The notes: generated from the sequence alone by a model not told the origin. Positions 7,096 through 14,064 are shown, numbered from the stretch's first letter. The stretch is DNA of 64,000 nt from RGIG4708 sp045538875 (GCA_045538875.1 JAZQEG010000002.1:1-64000), one strand, 5' to 3'. Made by a program: numbers and translations.

Positions 7096-7548
7096 ATGGA
7101 TAAATGTAGAGTCGTTATTTATGATTGCTATGTTCCTTTGGATCAACAGACTAAGGCAAAACATTTTGAAAAAATTGAATCAATGGAAAAAGAAATTCAG
7201 AAGCATCCAGAATATGAAATAATAGGAAAATTTTTTGATGAATGTTCTGCAATAACACCTTTGAACGATAGATCAGGGTTCCGGAAGGTTATGGAAAAAG
7301 TTAATACTCTTGCAGTGGATATGATAGCAACGGTATCTATGAAGTATTTTAGTAGAAATATTGAAGACACCATGTCCGCTATTAAAACGTTTCAAGAAAA
7401 AGGTGTCAGCCTGAATTGTAATGCAGAACAATTTGATTCCTTCCATATAGAAATAGTTGAAAATTTAGAATTTATCAAACAACTCGATCTTGGTTTTGAT
7501 GATATGGATGATATTGAAGAACCTGATTCCGGAATGATTATGCAGTAG
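7096..7548 (+). CDS. catalytically dead serine-resolvase-domain protein, 150 aa
   Basis: The whole protein lines up with one resolvase catalytic domain. RVVIYDCYV (5-13) matches the strand carrying the active site, DECSAITPLNDRSGFRKVM (48-66) the middle, and SMKYFSRN (81-88) the SRFSRN helix, followed by a GV strand. The active-site arginine and serine (CRVS in the neighbours) are replaced by Cys11 and Val13, and the first arginine of the RFxRN motif by Tyr84; Arg87 is kept. There is no DNA-binding recombinase domain. The reading frame is intact with a good ribosome site (GAGGAGAG) and its own promoter, so this is more likely a maintained pseudoenzyme than a decaying fragment. It may dimerise with the active recombinases and modulate them. 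Confidence 0.75.
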   Translation: MDKCRVVIYDCYVPLDQQTKAKHFEKIESMEKEIQKHPEYEIIGKFFDECSAITPLNDRSGFRKVMEKVNTLAVDMIATVSMKYFSRNIEDTMSAIKTFQEKGVSLNCNAEQFDSFHIEIVENLEFIKQLDLGFDDMDDIEEPDSGMIMQ

Positions 7549-7661
7549 GTTTGTCTTTTTTGGGAAAAACGAAAAATAGGGTGCCTGGTTCGAATATCTC
7601 TATGGTTCGGCTTTCCCAAAAAAAAACGACAATTTCCTTACCGGAAATTGTCGTTTTTTTT
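7549..7661. terminator. paired hairpins at the right edge of the module
   Basis: Two overlapping structures. TTTTTTGGGAAA (about 7556-7567) can pair with the TTTCCCAAAAAA around 7612-7623, enclosing two GGTTCG copies (about 7590 and 7606). A second, perfect 17-bp hairpin (7621-7637 with 7643-7659) ends in Ts and can terminate on either strand. They compete for the A run at 7618-7626. The stronger hairpin is the terminator of the dead-resolvase gene. The first could be part of an attachment site, but no copy was found at the left edge. Confidence 0.65.
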
Positions 7662-7813
7662 GTACGCTTATTTTTTCACTAAACTCGTCAACAAAAAATA
7701 GTTTTGCTCAAAAAAACATTGAATCATTTATAGATTTATGTTAGAATAGCTTTAACAAAGGGAGTATTCATTGAGTAGACATAATTATTAAAATTAACAA
7801 AAGGATGATATGT

Positions 7814-8497
7814 ATGAAAAAAATTATAACATTGGCAGTTTTGTCACTGTGCTTGTTGCTTACTGCATGCAGCAATGGCAATATTGGTGTAATAGGCGGT
7901 GCTGATGGCCCCACGAGTATTATTGTAGCCACCAAAAATCCTGCATATGATGCGCAAAAGTATTTTAAACAAAACTATATAAACGAACGAAAACTACCTA
8001 TACTTGATATTCATATTGAAAATCCTTTTGTTTTAGGTGACAGAACTCTTGTTTTAGATGACACCATCGAAAACAACCTTGAACTTATGGTTTATGAATA
8101 TTATCGTGCCCAAATATCGGGGGATTACTCTAAAGTTAAGGATATGACAGCCGCTGATGGTGATTTGATTTTATCAATCGAAAATGAAGAAAAGCAGTTT
8201 AACGAGGGAATATATTTTAATAAAATTATCATTGATGAAATAGATATTATAGATAAAGAAGATGCTAAGGAAATTCCAAACAAAAACAAACAAAGAATTA
8301 TTGATAAACTCAGTGAGCTGCAAATGCAGGAGTTTGCAATAATTGAGGTTGAAAAAACCGTCAAGCTAAACAAAAAATATCTCAGCTTAGGTCCGCAAAT
8401 CGACGATGGAGAAATAACAAGGTACTATTTGATTGGCAAAAAAGATGATAGTTACAAAATTGCGCAAGTATATTGGCAGGATTTTATAAATGAATAA
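7814..8497 (+). CDS. lipoprotein with a GADGPTSI motif
   Basis: ATG 7814 (residues MKK) is preferred over ATG 7805 because AAGGA (7801-7805) then sits 8 bases upstream. Residues 1-19 form a lipoprotein signal with lipobox LTAC, so the mature protein starts at a lipidated cysteine and is anchored outside the membrane. Right after it comes VIGGADGPTSIIV. A nearly identical sequence is a hallmark of the beta subunit of sodium-pumping decarboxylases, but here it stands at the N-terminus of a soluble domain with no membrane helices. The remaining 190 residues resemble a small NTF2/DUF4878-like extracellular fold with charged strands. Function unknown. About 265 bases separate it from the mobile module. 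Confidence 0.75.
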   Translation: MKKIITLAVLSLCLLLTACSNGNIGVIGGADGPTSIIVATKNPAYDAQKYFKQNYINERKLPILDIHIENPFVLGDRTLVLDDTIENNLELMVYEYYRAQISGDYSKVKDMTAADGDLILSIENEEKQFNEGIYFNKIIIDEIDIIDKEDAKEIPNKNKQRIIDKLSELQMQEFAIIEVEKTVKLNKKYLSLGPQIDDGEITRYYLIGKKDDSYKIAQVYWQDFINE

Positions 8498-8554
8498 CAG
8501 GACACAATTTTTGGCAATCGCACAAAAATTGACCTTTTGATTGGCTAATTACAA

Positions 8555-8583
8555 TTGCTATTTTTATTTTTTTGTGATACAAT
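8555..8583 (+). promoter_or_regulatory. predicted promoter of the paaK-ACT operon
   Basis: TTGCTA (8555-8560), 17 bases, TACAAT (8578-8583), 38 bases before the TTG start of paaK. Confidence 0.55.
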
Positions 8584-8620
8584 AAATTAATAAATACAAA
8601 TTGGGAAGGAATGATATAAA

Positions 8621-9925
8621 TTGGGTAATTATTACCAACAAGAGCTTGAAACTATGCAACTCGAAAAAATCAGAGAGCTTCAGAGTGAGCGTTTGATAAA
8701 TCAGGTAAACAATGTGTACAAAAACGTGCCATATTACCGTGACCTTATGGATAAAAAAGGCGTTAAGCCTGAGGATATAAAATCTGTTGACGATTTACAT
8801 AAGCTTCCGTTTTTAACAAAGTCTGACCTTAGAGATGCATATCCCTACGGACTTATGGGGCGTCCGCTTTCCGAATGTGTGAGGATTCACTCTACAAGCG
8901 GCACCACAGGCAAAAGAGTTGTGGCATTTTACACCCAGCACGATATTGACATTTGGGAGGATTGCTGCGCAAGGGCAATTATGGCTGTAGGTGGCACCAA
9001 AGATGATGTGTGTCAGGTATGCTATGGTTTTGGCCTTTTTACAGGCGGTGCGGGCCTTAACGGTGGTTCACACAAAGTGGGTTGCCTTACACTTCCTATG
9101 TCTTCGGGCAATACCGAGCGCCAAATTCAATTTATGGTTGATTTGCAGTCAACAATTATATGCTGCACTCCGTCATATGCTGCATATATTGCCGAAACCT
9201 TAAAGGAAATGGGTTATACAACCGACGATATTTCACTTAAGGCAGGTATTTTTGGTGCAGAAGCATGGACCGAAGAAATGCGCCGTGATATCGAAAAATC
9301 TCTCGGTATAAAGGCTTACGATATTTACGGACTTACTGAGCTTGCAGGCCCTGGTGTAGCTTTTGAATGTGAGGCTCAGGCAGGTATGCACATAAATGAA
9401 GACCACTACATTGCCGAAATTATCGACCCCGATACAGGCGAGGTCCTTCCCGAAGGCAGCAGGGGCGAGCTGGTGCTTACAAGCGTAGACAAAGAGGCGT
9501 TCCCTATGATCAGATACAGAACAAGAGATATATGCGTGCTCTCAAGAGAAAAATGCTCTTGTGGCAGAACTTTTGTAAAAATGACCAAGCCTATGGGCAG
9601 AAGTGACGATATGCTTATTATAAGAGGCGTTAATGTGTTCCCGTCACAGATAGAAACTGTGCTTTTAGAACAGGGCTATTCACCAAACTACCGCATAGAG
9701 GTAGATCGTGAAAATAATACCGATACACTTGATGTGTATGTAGAGCTCTCGTCCGAAAACTTTAGCGATACAGTTAAAGAGATTGCCAACAAAGAAAAAC
9801 AGCTTGCAGCTGCGGTTAAAGCAATGCTTGGCATTAACCCCAAAATGCATCTTGTTCCTCCAAAGAGCATTACTCGAAGTGAGGGTAAGGCTGTAAGAGT
9901 TGTAGACAAGAGAAAGCTTTATTGA
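8621..9925 (+). CDS. paaK: phenylacetate-CoA ligase family enzyme
   Basis: A protein of 434 aa in the adenylate-forming superfamily. P-loop-like STSGTTGKR at about residues 91-99, the YGLTE motif near residue 240, and a C-terminal domain ending in a lysine-rich tail. It is expected to activate an aryl acetate (phenylacetate or indoleacetate) to its CoA thioester using ATP. The frame has no early ATG. A TTG at 8621 with GGAAGGA 10 bases upstream is the likely start, and the N-terminus then matches the family length. A tandem ACT-domain gene follows 28 bases later, the standard partner of this ligase in anaerobic Firmicutes, often linked to aromatic amino acid fermentation by indolepyruvate:ferredoxin oxidoreductase. 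No such oxidoreductase gene is in this window. Confidence 0.9.
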   Translation: MGNYYQQELETMQLEKIRELQSERLINQVNNVYKNVPYYRDLMDKKGVKPEDIKSVDDLHKLPFLTKSDLRDAYPYGLMGRPLSECVRIHSTSGTTGKRVVAFYTQHDIDIWEDCCARAIMAVGGTKDDVCQVCYGFGLFTGGAGLNGGSHKVGCLTLPMSSGNTERQIQFMVDLQSTIICCTPSYAAYIAETLKEMGYTTDDISLKAGIFGAEAWTEEMRRDIEKSLGIKAYDIYGLTELAGPGVAFECEAQAGMHINEDHYIAEIIDPDTGEVLPEGSRGELVLTSVDKEAFPMIRYRTRDICVLSREKCSCGRTFVKMTKPMGRSDDMLIIRGVNVFPSQIETVLLEQGYSPNYRIEVDRENNTDTLDVYVELSSENFSDTVKEIANKEKQLAAAVKAMLGINPKMHLVPPKSITRSEGKAVRVVDKRKLY

Positions 9926-9953
9926 TAATTAAAATAGAAGGAAGGTTAAAACA

Positions 9954-10385
9954 ATGAGTGTTAAACAGATTTCCATTTTTATAGAAAACAAAAAAGGCTC
10001 CCTTGCCGAGGTTACCGATTTTATTGCAAAAAGCAACATTAATTTAAAAGCACTCTCAATTGCAGACACACAGGATTTTGGAATACTGCGCATTATTACC
10101 GACAACCCTGATGCTGCTCGTGATATGCTAAAAAACGAGGGCTACGCCGTTACTGCAACATCTGTTTTGGCAGTAGCATTAAATGACTCACCAGGCAGTA
10201 TGGCTGCAATACTTGCTGTGCTTACACAGGCAGATGTGAGTGTAGAATATACATATGCATTTATGTCAAATGTTGAGGGCAAAGCTTATATGATTTTTAG
10301 AGTAGACAACAACGACAAAGCTTCAAAGGCACTTGTAGCTGCAGGTATATCGGTCATCAATCAGCAGGATATTTTCAGCAAATAA
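9954..10385 (+). CDS. tandem ACT-domain amino-acid-binding protein
   Basis: A protein of 143 aa made of two ACT repeats, at about residues 3-70 (QISIFIENKKGSLAEVTDFI) and 72-140 (LAVALNDSPGSMAAILAVL). Each has the beta-alpha-beta start with a glycine turn that binds amino acids. It follows paaK in one operon (AAGGAAGG ribosome site, 28-base gap). Proteins of this type are thought to sense an aromatic amino acid and tune the ligase or its expression. It has no catalytic domain. Confident as family, uncertain as to ligand. Confidence 0.88.
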   Translation: MSVKQISIFIENKKGSLAEVTDFIAKSNINLKALSIADTQDFGILRIITDNPDAARDMLKNEGYAVTATSVLAVALNDSPGSMAAILAVLTQADVSVEYTYAFMSNVEGKAYMIFRVDNNDKASKALVAAGISVINQQDIFSK

Positions 10386-10436
10386 TTTTGTTGTGAGTTT
10401 TTGTAAATGTACATTCCGGTATGAGTTTTAAATGTT

Positions 10437-10465
10437 TTGACATTAGTTATGTAAATTTTTAGTAT
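10437..10465 (+). promoter_or_regulatory. predicted promoter of the bile salt hydrolase gene
   Basis: TTGACA (10437-10442) and TAGTAT (10460-10465) are 17 bases apart. An alternative -10, TATAAA at 10463-10468, would leave 20 bases. Initiation would fall near 10472-10475, inside the 5' arm of the hairpin that covers the ribosome binding site. Confidence 0.55.
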
Positions 10466-10466
10466 A

Positions 10467-10511
10467 AAACTCCTTTTGTAAGGTAAAATATCTTACAAAA
10501 GGAGTTTTTTT
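10467..10511 (+). promoter_or_regulatory. terminator-like hairpin holding the bsh ribosome binding site
   Basis: A perfect 16-bp stem, 10467-10482 with 10492-10507, loop of 9 bases, followed by Ts up to 10511. The start ATG is at 10512. The only Shine-Dalgarno (AAAGGAG, 10498-10504) is inside the 3' arm. A transcript coming from paaK-ACT would form the full hairpin and terminate or hide the site. A transcript started at the local promoter would lack part of the 5' arm and could be translated. The dual role is inference; the hairpin itself is plain in the sequence. Confidence 0.8.
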
Positions 10512-11483
10512 ATGTGTACTGCATTAAGTTATAATACAACAAATCACTATTTTGGCAGAAATCTTGATATAGAATATACCTATAACGAAACTGTTACCAT
10601 AATGCCTCGCAATTACCCCATAAACTATGTGCATCTGGGCGAGCTTAACACTCACTATGCAGTAATAGGTATGGCTTTTGTTGTGGACAAATACCCTCTT
10701 TTTTACGATGCTGCCAACGAAAAGGGGCTTTGCATTGCAGCACTAAGCTTTCCGTCATATGCGCAGTATTTTAAGCCAAATGAAAATTGCACAAATGTGG
10801 CATCGTTTGAGCTTATACCATGGATTGTGTCAAACTGTGCAACGGTAGATGAGGCAGAAGGCTTTATAGAACAAATAAATATTACAAGCGACAATTTTAG
10901 CAACGAGTTAAAAGCCACAGCACTTCACTGGATGATTTCGGACAGCAGGCGTTCGATAGTGGTGGAATCTACGCGAAGCGGGCTAAAGATTTATAATAAC
11001 CCTGTTGGTGTTGTTACAAACAGTCCTGATTTTTCGTATCATCTTTTTACCCTTAACAACTATATGGCACTCACAAACAAGCAAGTTATAAACAACTTGA
11101 GTACAAAGCTTTCGCTTGATGCTTATTCCAGAGGTATGGGTGCTATGGGGTTGCCTGGTGATTTGTCGTCAAATTCACGATTTGTAAAGGCAGTGTTTAC
11201 CAAAATGAATAGTGTGTCACCTGCAACAGAGAGTGAGAGCATAAGTCAGTTTTACCATATTCTCACATCGGTAGAGCAGCAAAAGGGCTGTGTTGTTGTT
11301 GATGACAAGTATGAATACACTGTGTATTCAAGCTGTATCAATGCCACAAAAGGTGTATATTACTATACCACATATCAAAACCGCGCAATTACTGCCGTAG
11401 ATATGCACCGCGAAAATTTACAAGGTGACAGTCTGATTTTGTATCCGCTTATAAAGGGTGAACAAATATTTATGCAAAATTAA
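10512..11483 (+). CDS. bsh: bile salt hydrolase / choloylglycine hydrolase
   Basis: A 323-aa Ntn-hydrolase. After removal of Met1 the nucleophile is Cys2 (MCTALSY). Arg16 and Asp19 lie in FGRNLD, Asn170 in TNSPDF and Arg223 in NSRF, matching the known catalytic set of the clostridial conjugated bile acid hydrolase. The overall sequence follows that enzyme closely (HWMISD, GLPGD, YYYTTYQN). It deconjugates glycine- or taurine-bile salts, or acts on a related amide. One pocket residue departs: the Asn of the reference LNFPVY segment is Ser79 here (LSFPSY), so substrate range may differ. No signal peptide, so it is cytoplasmic. Expression is probably shaped by the hairpin over its ribosome site. 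Presence suggests an animal gut habitat. Confidence 0.88.
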   Translation: MCTALSYNTTNHYFGRNLDIEYTYNETVTIMPRNYPINYVHLGELNTHYAVIGMAFVVDKYPLFYDAANEKGLCIAALSFPSYAQYFKPNENCTNVASFELIPWIVSNCATVDEAEGFIEQINITSDNFSNELKATALHWMISDSRRSIVVESTRSGLKIYNNPVGVVTNSPDFSYHLFTLNNYMALTNKQVINNLSTKLSLDAYSRGMGAMGLPGDLSSNSRFVKAVFTKMNSVSPATESESISQFYHILTSVEQQKGCVVVDDKYEYTVYSSCINATKGVYYYTTYQNRAITAVDMHRENLQGDSLILYPLIKGEQIFMQN

Positions 11484-11503
11484 TTTTATTCGACATTTTT
11501 TTG

Positions 11504-11532
11504 TTGCTTTTATATAAATAATTTGTTATACT
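11504..11532 (+). promoter_or_regulatory. predicted promoter of the 78-aa gene
   Basis: TTGCTT (11504-11509), 17 bases, TATACT (11527-11532), 22 bases before ATG 11555. Confidence 0.55.
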
Positions 11533-11554
11533 ATGTGTGGGAGGTGTAGCTATT

Positions 11555-11791
11555 ATGAAAAAAATTATTTGCAATGTTGAATATGATACACAAAAATCAG
11601 AGCTTATTGCAAAAAATACATTTGGTGCATTTGGTGATGCTAATGGATATGAAGAATGCCTTTATGTGACTGCAGACGGTAAATATTTTTTGTATACCAA
11701 CGGAGGCGAGGAGTCAAAATATCCCAAAGAAGCTATAACAAGAATGTCTGCAGCAAAAGCTGACCAATGGCGCAAAAATAACAATGTGTAA
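11555..11791 (+). CDS. small conserved protein of unknown function, 78 aa
   Basis: ATG 11555 has GGGAGGTG 8 bases upstream; a GTG at 11537 would lie before this ribosome site and is not used. The layout YDTQKSELIA, ECLYVTADGKYFLYTNGGE, then SAAKADQWRK is that of small proteins common in phages and mobile elements of Firmicutes (a two-strand sheet with an LYxTxxGxYFLY core). I know no function for them. It has its own promoter and a strong terminator and is therefore a single-gene unit. Confidence 0.7.
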   Translation: MKKIICNVEYDTQKSELIAKNTFGAFGDANGYEECLYVTADGKYFLYTNGGEESKYPKEAITRMSAAKADQWRKNNNV

Positions 11792-11831
11792 TTGCTTTAA
11801 ATGTTTAAAATATGATATAAAAATTTTAATA

Positions 11832-11880
11832 AAAAATAAGTGTCAAAAATACCAACAATTTTTGACACTTATTTTTATTA
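11832..11880. terminator. strong bidirectional terminator
   Basis: A 19-bp perfect stem (11832-11850 with 11858-11876) closes a 7-base loop, with A and T tracts on the two sides. It ends the 78-aa gene unit and isolates the toxin-antitoxin operon. Confidence 0.85.
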
Positions 11881-11943
11881 TTCCGTTGTTATTTTTGATA
11901 TTGTGTGACAAAAAGATTGTTGAATGTTGTCAAAAATTATAGG

Positions 11944-11986
11944 TTGACATTATCCTACAATTTATATACAATATAAATTGTAGGAT
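11944..11986 (+). promoter_or_regulatory. phd-doc promoter with 35-bp palindromic operator
   Basis: TTGACA (11944-11949), 17 bases, TACAAT (11967-11972). A perfect inverted repeat of 16-base arms (11952-11967 and 11971-11986, 3-base centre) covers the spacer and -10. This fits autorepression by the antitoxin, enhanced by the toxin, which is known for Phd-Doc systems. Confidence 0.85.
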
Positions 11987-12017
11987 ATATTTATTGTATA
12001 AATAATAGGAGGTAATA

Positions 12018-12260
12018 ATGAATATAAATACTGCGACAATTACAACTATGACTGAAGCAAATCAGAATTTTTCAAAAGTTGCTAAAGTGGCAGAGAATAA
12101 CGGGCAGGCAGTTATTTTCAAAAACAATAAACCAAAATTTTTGCTTATTGATGTTGACTCAGGCTACTACTTCGATATTACTGATGATGAAAAAATAGAT
12201 GTGGCGGCAAAAAGAATTATGAACAGATTCAAACCTGCTTTTGAGGAGTTGGCAAAATGA
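12018..12260 (+). CDS. phd: Phd/YefM-type antitoxin
   Basis: A protein of 80 aa. The N-terminal half (residues 1-50) has the Phd/YefM dimerisation and DNA-binding fold (MTEANQNFSKVAKVAENNGQ, then a PKFLLIDVDSG strand). The C-terminal half is the charged, flexible segment that wraps the toxin. It should neutralise the Doc-like protein encoded next and repress the operon through the palindrome upstream. The ribosome site is AGGAGGTAA, 5 bases before ATG. The stop overlaps the toxin start by ATGA, ensuring coupled synthesis. Confidence 0.88.
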   Translation: MNINTATITTMTEANQNFSKVAKVAENNGQAVIFKNNKPKFLLIDVDSGYYFDITDDEKIDVAAKRIMNRFKPAFEELAK

Positions 12261-12634
12261 TTAAATTGAGCAAAGAAAAGGTTTTGCTATTGCATCAATT
12301 AATATCAGAAGAAACAGGCGGTAGTGTTGGCATTAGAGATGTTGGACTTTTAGAAAGTGCACTTAATAATGCGTATGCTATATTTGGTGGAGAAGAACTT
12401 TATAAAACAAAAGAGGAAAAAGCAGCAAGTCTTGGGTATCTATTGATATCCAATCATGCTTTTGTTGATGGTAATAAGAGAATAGGTGTATATGTTATGC
12501 TGACATTTTTAGAAGCAGAGGGAATAAAAATAAATTGTACCAACGCAGATGTGGTTGATTTGGGTTTGTCTGTTGCATCAGGCAATATGAAATATAATGA
12601 AATTTTGGATTGGATAAATAAATTCAAAAAATAA
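12257..12634 (+). CDS. doc: Doc-type Fic-domain toxin
   Basis: A 125-aa Fic/Doc-domain protein with the motif NHAFVDGNKRIG (66-77). His67, Asp71, Asn73, Lys74 and Arg75 are present, so the active site is intact. Doc phosphorylates EF-Tu in the well-studied phage P1 system, while related death-on-curing proteins transfer AMP or phosphate to other targets. The length agrees with Doc and is shorter than Fic AMP-transferases. It overlaps phd by 4 bases and shares its promoter. Function as toxin is inferred from the pair. Confidence 0.9.
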   Translation: MIKLSKEKVLLLHQLISEETGGSVGIRDVGLLESALNNAYAIFGGEELYKTKEEKAASLGYLLISNHAFVDGNKRIGVYVMLTFLEAEGIKINCTNADVVDLGLSVASGNMKYNEILDWINKFKK

Positions 12635-12700
12635 GTTTTTAGTACTAACTTGTTATAAACTTATAATGATTGTCGAATTTTGGCGAAAGGAAAGAAAACA

Positions 12701-13009
12701 ATGTCGGATGTAATTAATTATATATTGATTGGTATATCTTTGTTATGTTGGTTTTTAATCATATTGAAGCTAATTCAAAATAAATTTTCATCCGTAAAAA
12801 CAGTTAAAGCGGAAGTTGTTGACAAATATAAGCTAAATGTAGTTTCTAAGTATCCTGAAAGTTGGAAACCGAAAAGTTGTGTTGTTGTTTTCAAAATAAA
12901 AGATAAAAAGCTTTCGTTTAATGTCTCAGAATTCTCATATGGGAATTATAAACTTGGTGAAAAAGGAACTTTAAAATATAAGGGAAATAAGATTATGAGT
13001 TTCAAGTAA
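12701..13009 (+). CDS. small membrane protein, 102 aa
   Basis: ATG 12701 is chosen because GAAAGGAAAG precedes it; an earlier ATG at 12680 lacks a ribosome site. Residues about 5-27 form one transmembrane helix (YILIGISLLCWFLIILKLI), followed by a soluble domain of beta strands (KAEVVDKYKL, SCVVVFKIKDKKLSFNVSE, LGEKGTLKYKG). That pattern is typical of DUF3592/DUF7489-like small membrane proteins. Function unknown. It follows doc by 66 bases in the same direction but is probably a separate unit. Confidence 0.65.
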   Translation: MSDVINYILIGISLLCWFLIILKLIQNKFSSVKTVKAEVVDKYKLNVVSKYPESWKPKSCVVVFKIKDKKLSFNVSEFSYGNYKLGEKGTLKYKGNKIMSFK

Positions 13010-13079
13010 TTTTATATTCTGATTTGATATTAACTGCAACTAAAAACATTGGCATCTGGATTATACAGTCTTTATATAA

Positions 13080-13172
13080 TGAATTCAACAAATTCAAATT
13101 CAGCTAAATTCGCCCGATGGCGAGCTAAATGTGCTTTCAGCACGCCAAATTATTTCGTATCTAAATTGACTT
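13080..13172. repeat. MITE-like or degenerate dispersed repeat
   Basis: Between the membrane protein and the SDR gene lie alternating AATTC/AAATT runs and small hairpins (CGCC/GGCG at about 13111-13122 and GTGCT/AGCAC at about 13131-13143). The style recalls short dispersed repeats made of AATTCGCC units that are frequent in clostridial genomes. Only one copy is in the window, so the assignment is weak. Confidence 0.3.
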
Positions 13173-13198
13173 GGGTCAGCTATAAGGATGGTGATTGT

Positions 13199-13927
13199 AT
13201 GAATAAAACAGCAATAATAACAGGCGGCACAAGAGGAATTGGGGCTGCCTGCTCACAAAGGCTTTACGATATGGGCTTAAATGTTGTACTGGTGTATTCG
13301 GCAGATGATGCCAGTGCAAACAAATTTGTACTTGGAAAGGATTTAACACGCATAATGCTTGTAAAGGCAGATGTGTCTGACTTTGATGCCATGCAGCAAA
13401 TGGGGCAAAAGGCAATACAAAAATTTGGCTCTGTTGATATACTCATTAACAATGCAGGTATTGCTTGTCAAAAAATGATTAATGATATTTCGGAATATGA
13501 ATGGGACAGAATGTTTGGGGTAAATGTAAAGGGTTGTTTTAATTGTGTAAAATCAGTACTATCATATATGATACATAACAAATACGGCAGAATAATAAAT
13601 ATTTCGTCTATGTGGGGGCAAACGGGGGCCTCATGTGAAGTGCACTATTCGGCATCAAAAGCTGCTGTAATTGGCTTTACAAAGGCCTTGGCAAAGGAGC
13701 TTGCACCATCGGGCATTACAGTAAACTGCATATCACCCGGAGTTATCGATACCGATATGAACTCCCACCTCAGTAAAGAGGTTTTAAGTGAGCTTGCGTG
13801 TGAAACACCTGTTGGCAGAATTGGCACTGTTGATGATGTTGCAAATGCTGTGGAATTTTTTGTGTCGGACAATTCATCCTTTATAACAGGGCAGGTTGTT
13901 GGAGTAAACGGCGGTTTTGTAATTTAA
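13199..13927 (+). CDS. ymfI: short-chain dehydrogenase, probable EF-P 5-aminopentanone reductase
   Basis: A 242-aa NAD(P)-dependent SDR. Cofactor motif TGGTRGIG (residues 7-14), NNAG near 85, catalytic Ser in ISSMWG, then YSASK with catalytic Tyr and Lys. The stretch SSMWGQTGASCEVHYSASK is what I recall for the YmfI group, which reduces the 5-aminopentanone group on Lys32 of elongation factor P, rather than for FabG. The window also encodes an EF-P with the matching PGKG loop, 46 kb away. FabG-type 3-oxoacyl-ACP reductase is the alternative, but no fatty acid synthesis genes are adjacent. ATG 13199 is the start, as it opens the Rossmann strand; AAGG lies 11 bases before it. Confidence 0.65.
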   Translation: MNKTAIITGGTRGIGAACSQRLYDMGLNVVLVYSADDASANKFVLGKDLTRIMLVKADVSDFDAMQQMGQKAIQKFGSVDILINNAGIACQKMINDISEYEWDRMFGVNVKGCFNCVKSVLSYMIHNKYGRIINISSMWGQTGASCEVHYSASKAAVIGFTKALAKELAPSGITVNCISPGVIDTDMNSHLSKEVLSELACETPVGRIGTVDDVANAVEFFVSDNSSFITGQVVGVNGGFVI

Positions 13928-13944
13928 ATATTTAATTTTAACAA

Positions 13945-13985
13945 GGGATGCAAAAAAATGAGTTTTTTGCATCCCCATTTATTTT
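13945..13985 (+). terminator. terminator of the SDR gene
   Basis: A 13-bp perfect stem (13945-13957 with 13963-13975), five-base loop, then CCATTTATTTT. Confidence 0.75.
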
Positions 13986-14064
13986 AAGTTTGTTAACAAA
14001 TCGCTAATGCTTTTTTAATATTAATATGATATAATTTATAATATAATAGGTAAAGGAGATAATT

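Larger units (their letters stand above)
165..7661. mobile_element. Serine-recombinase mobile module (ends not defined)
   Basis: The interval holds three consecutive large serine recombinase genes, a sigma-factor-like gene, a structured RNA and several small proteins, two of them decayed resolvase relatives. It is more A-rich than the flanking genes, with heavy use of AGA for Arg and ATA for Ile. It lies between two host-like terminators (123-158 and 7621-7661). I found no convincing long direct repeat (attL/attR) at the edges, so the borders are estimates. No relaxase, coupling protein, type IV secretion, replication or cargo gene is visible. It may be a self-standing integrated cassette or the recombination end of a larger element that has lost the rest. 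Confidence 0.55.

Noticed and set aside
7585..7615. tRNA gene, because of GGTTCGAAT resembling a T-loop
   Set aside because: No acceptor, D or anticodon stems can be drawn around it.
12680..13009. Third component of the phd-doc operon
   Set aside because: A 66-base gap, no coupling, and a single-helix membrane protein unlike any known toxin-antitoxin partner. Proximity alone is not enough.
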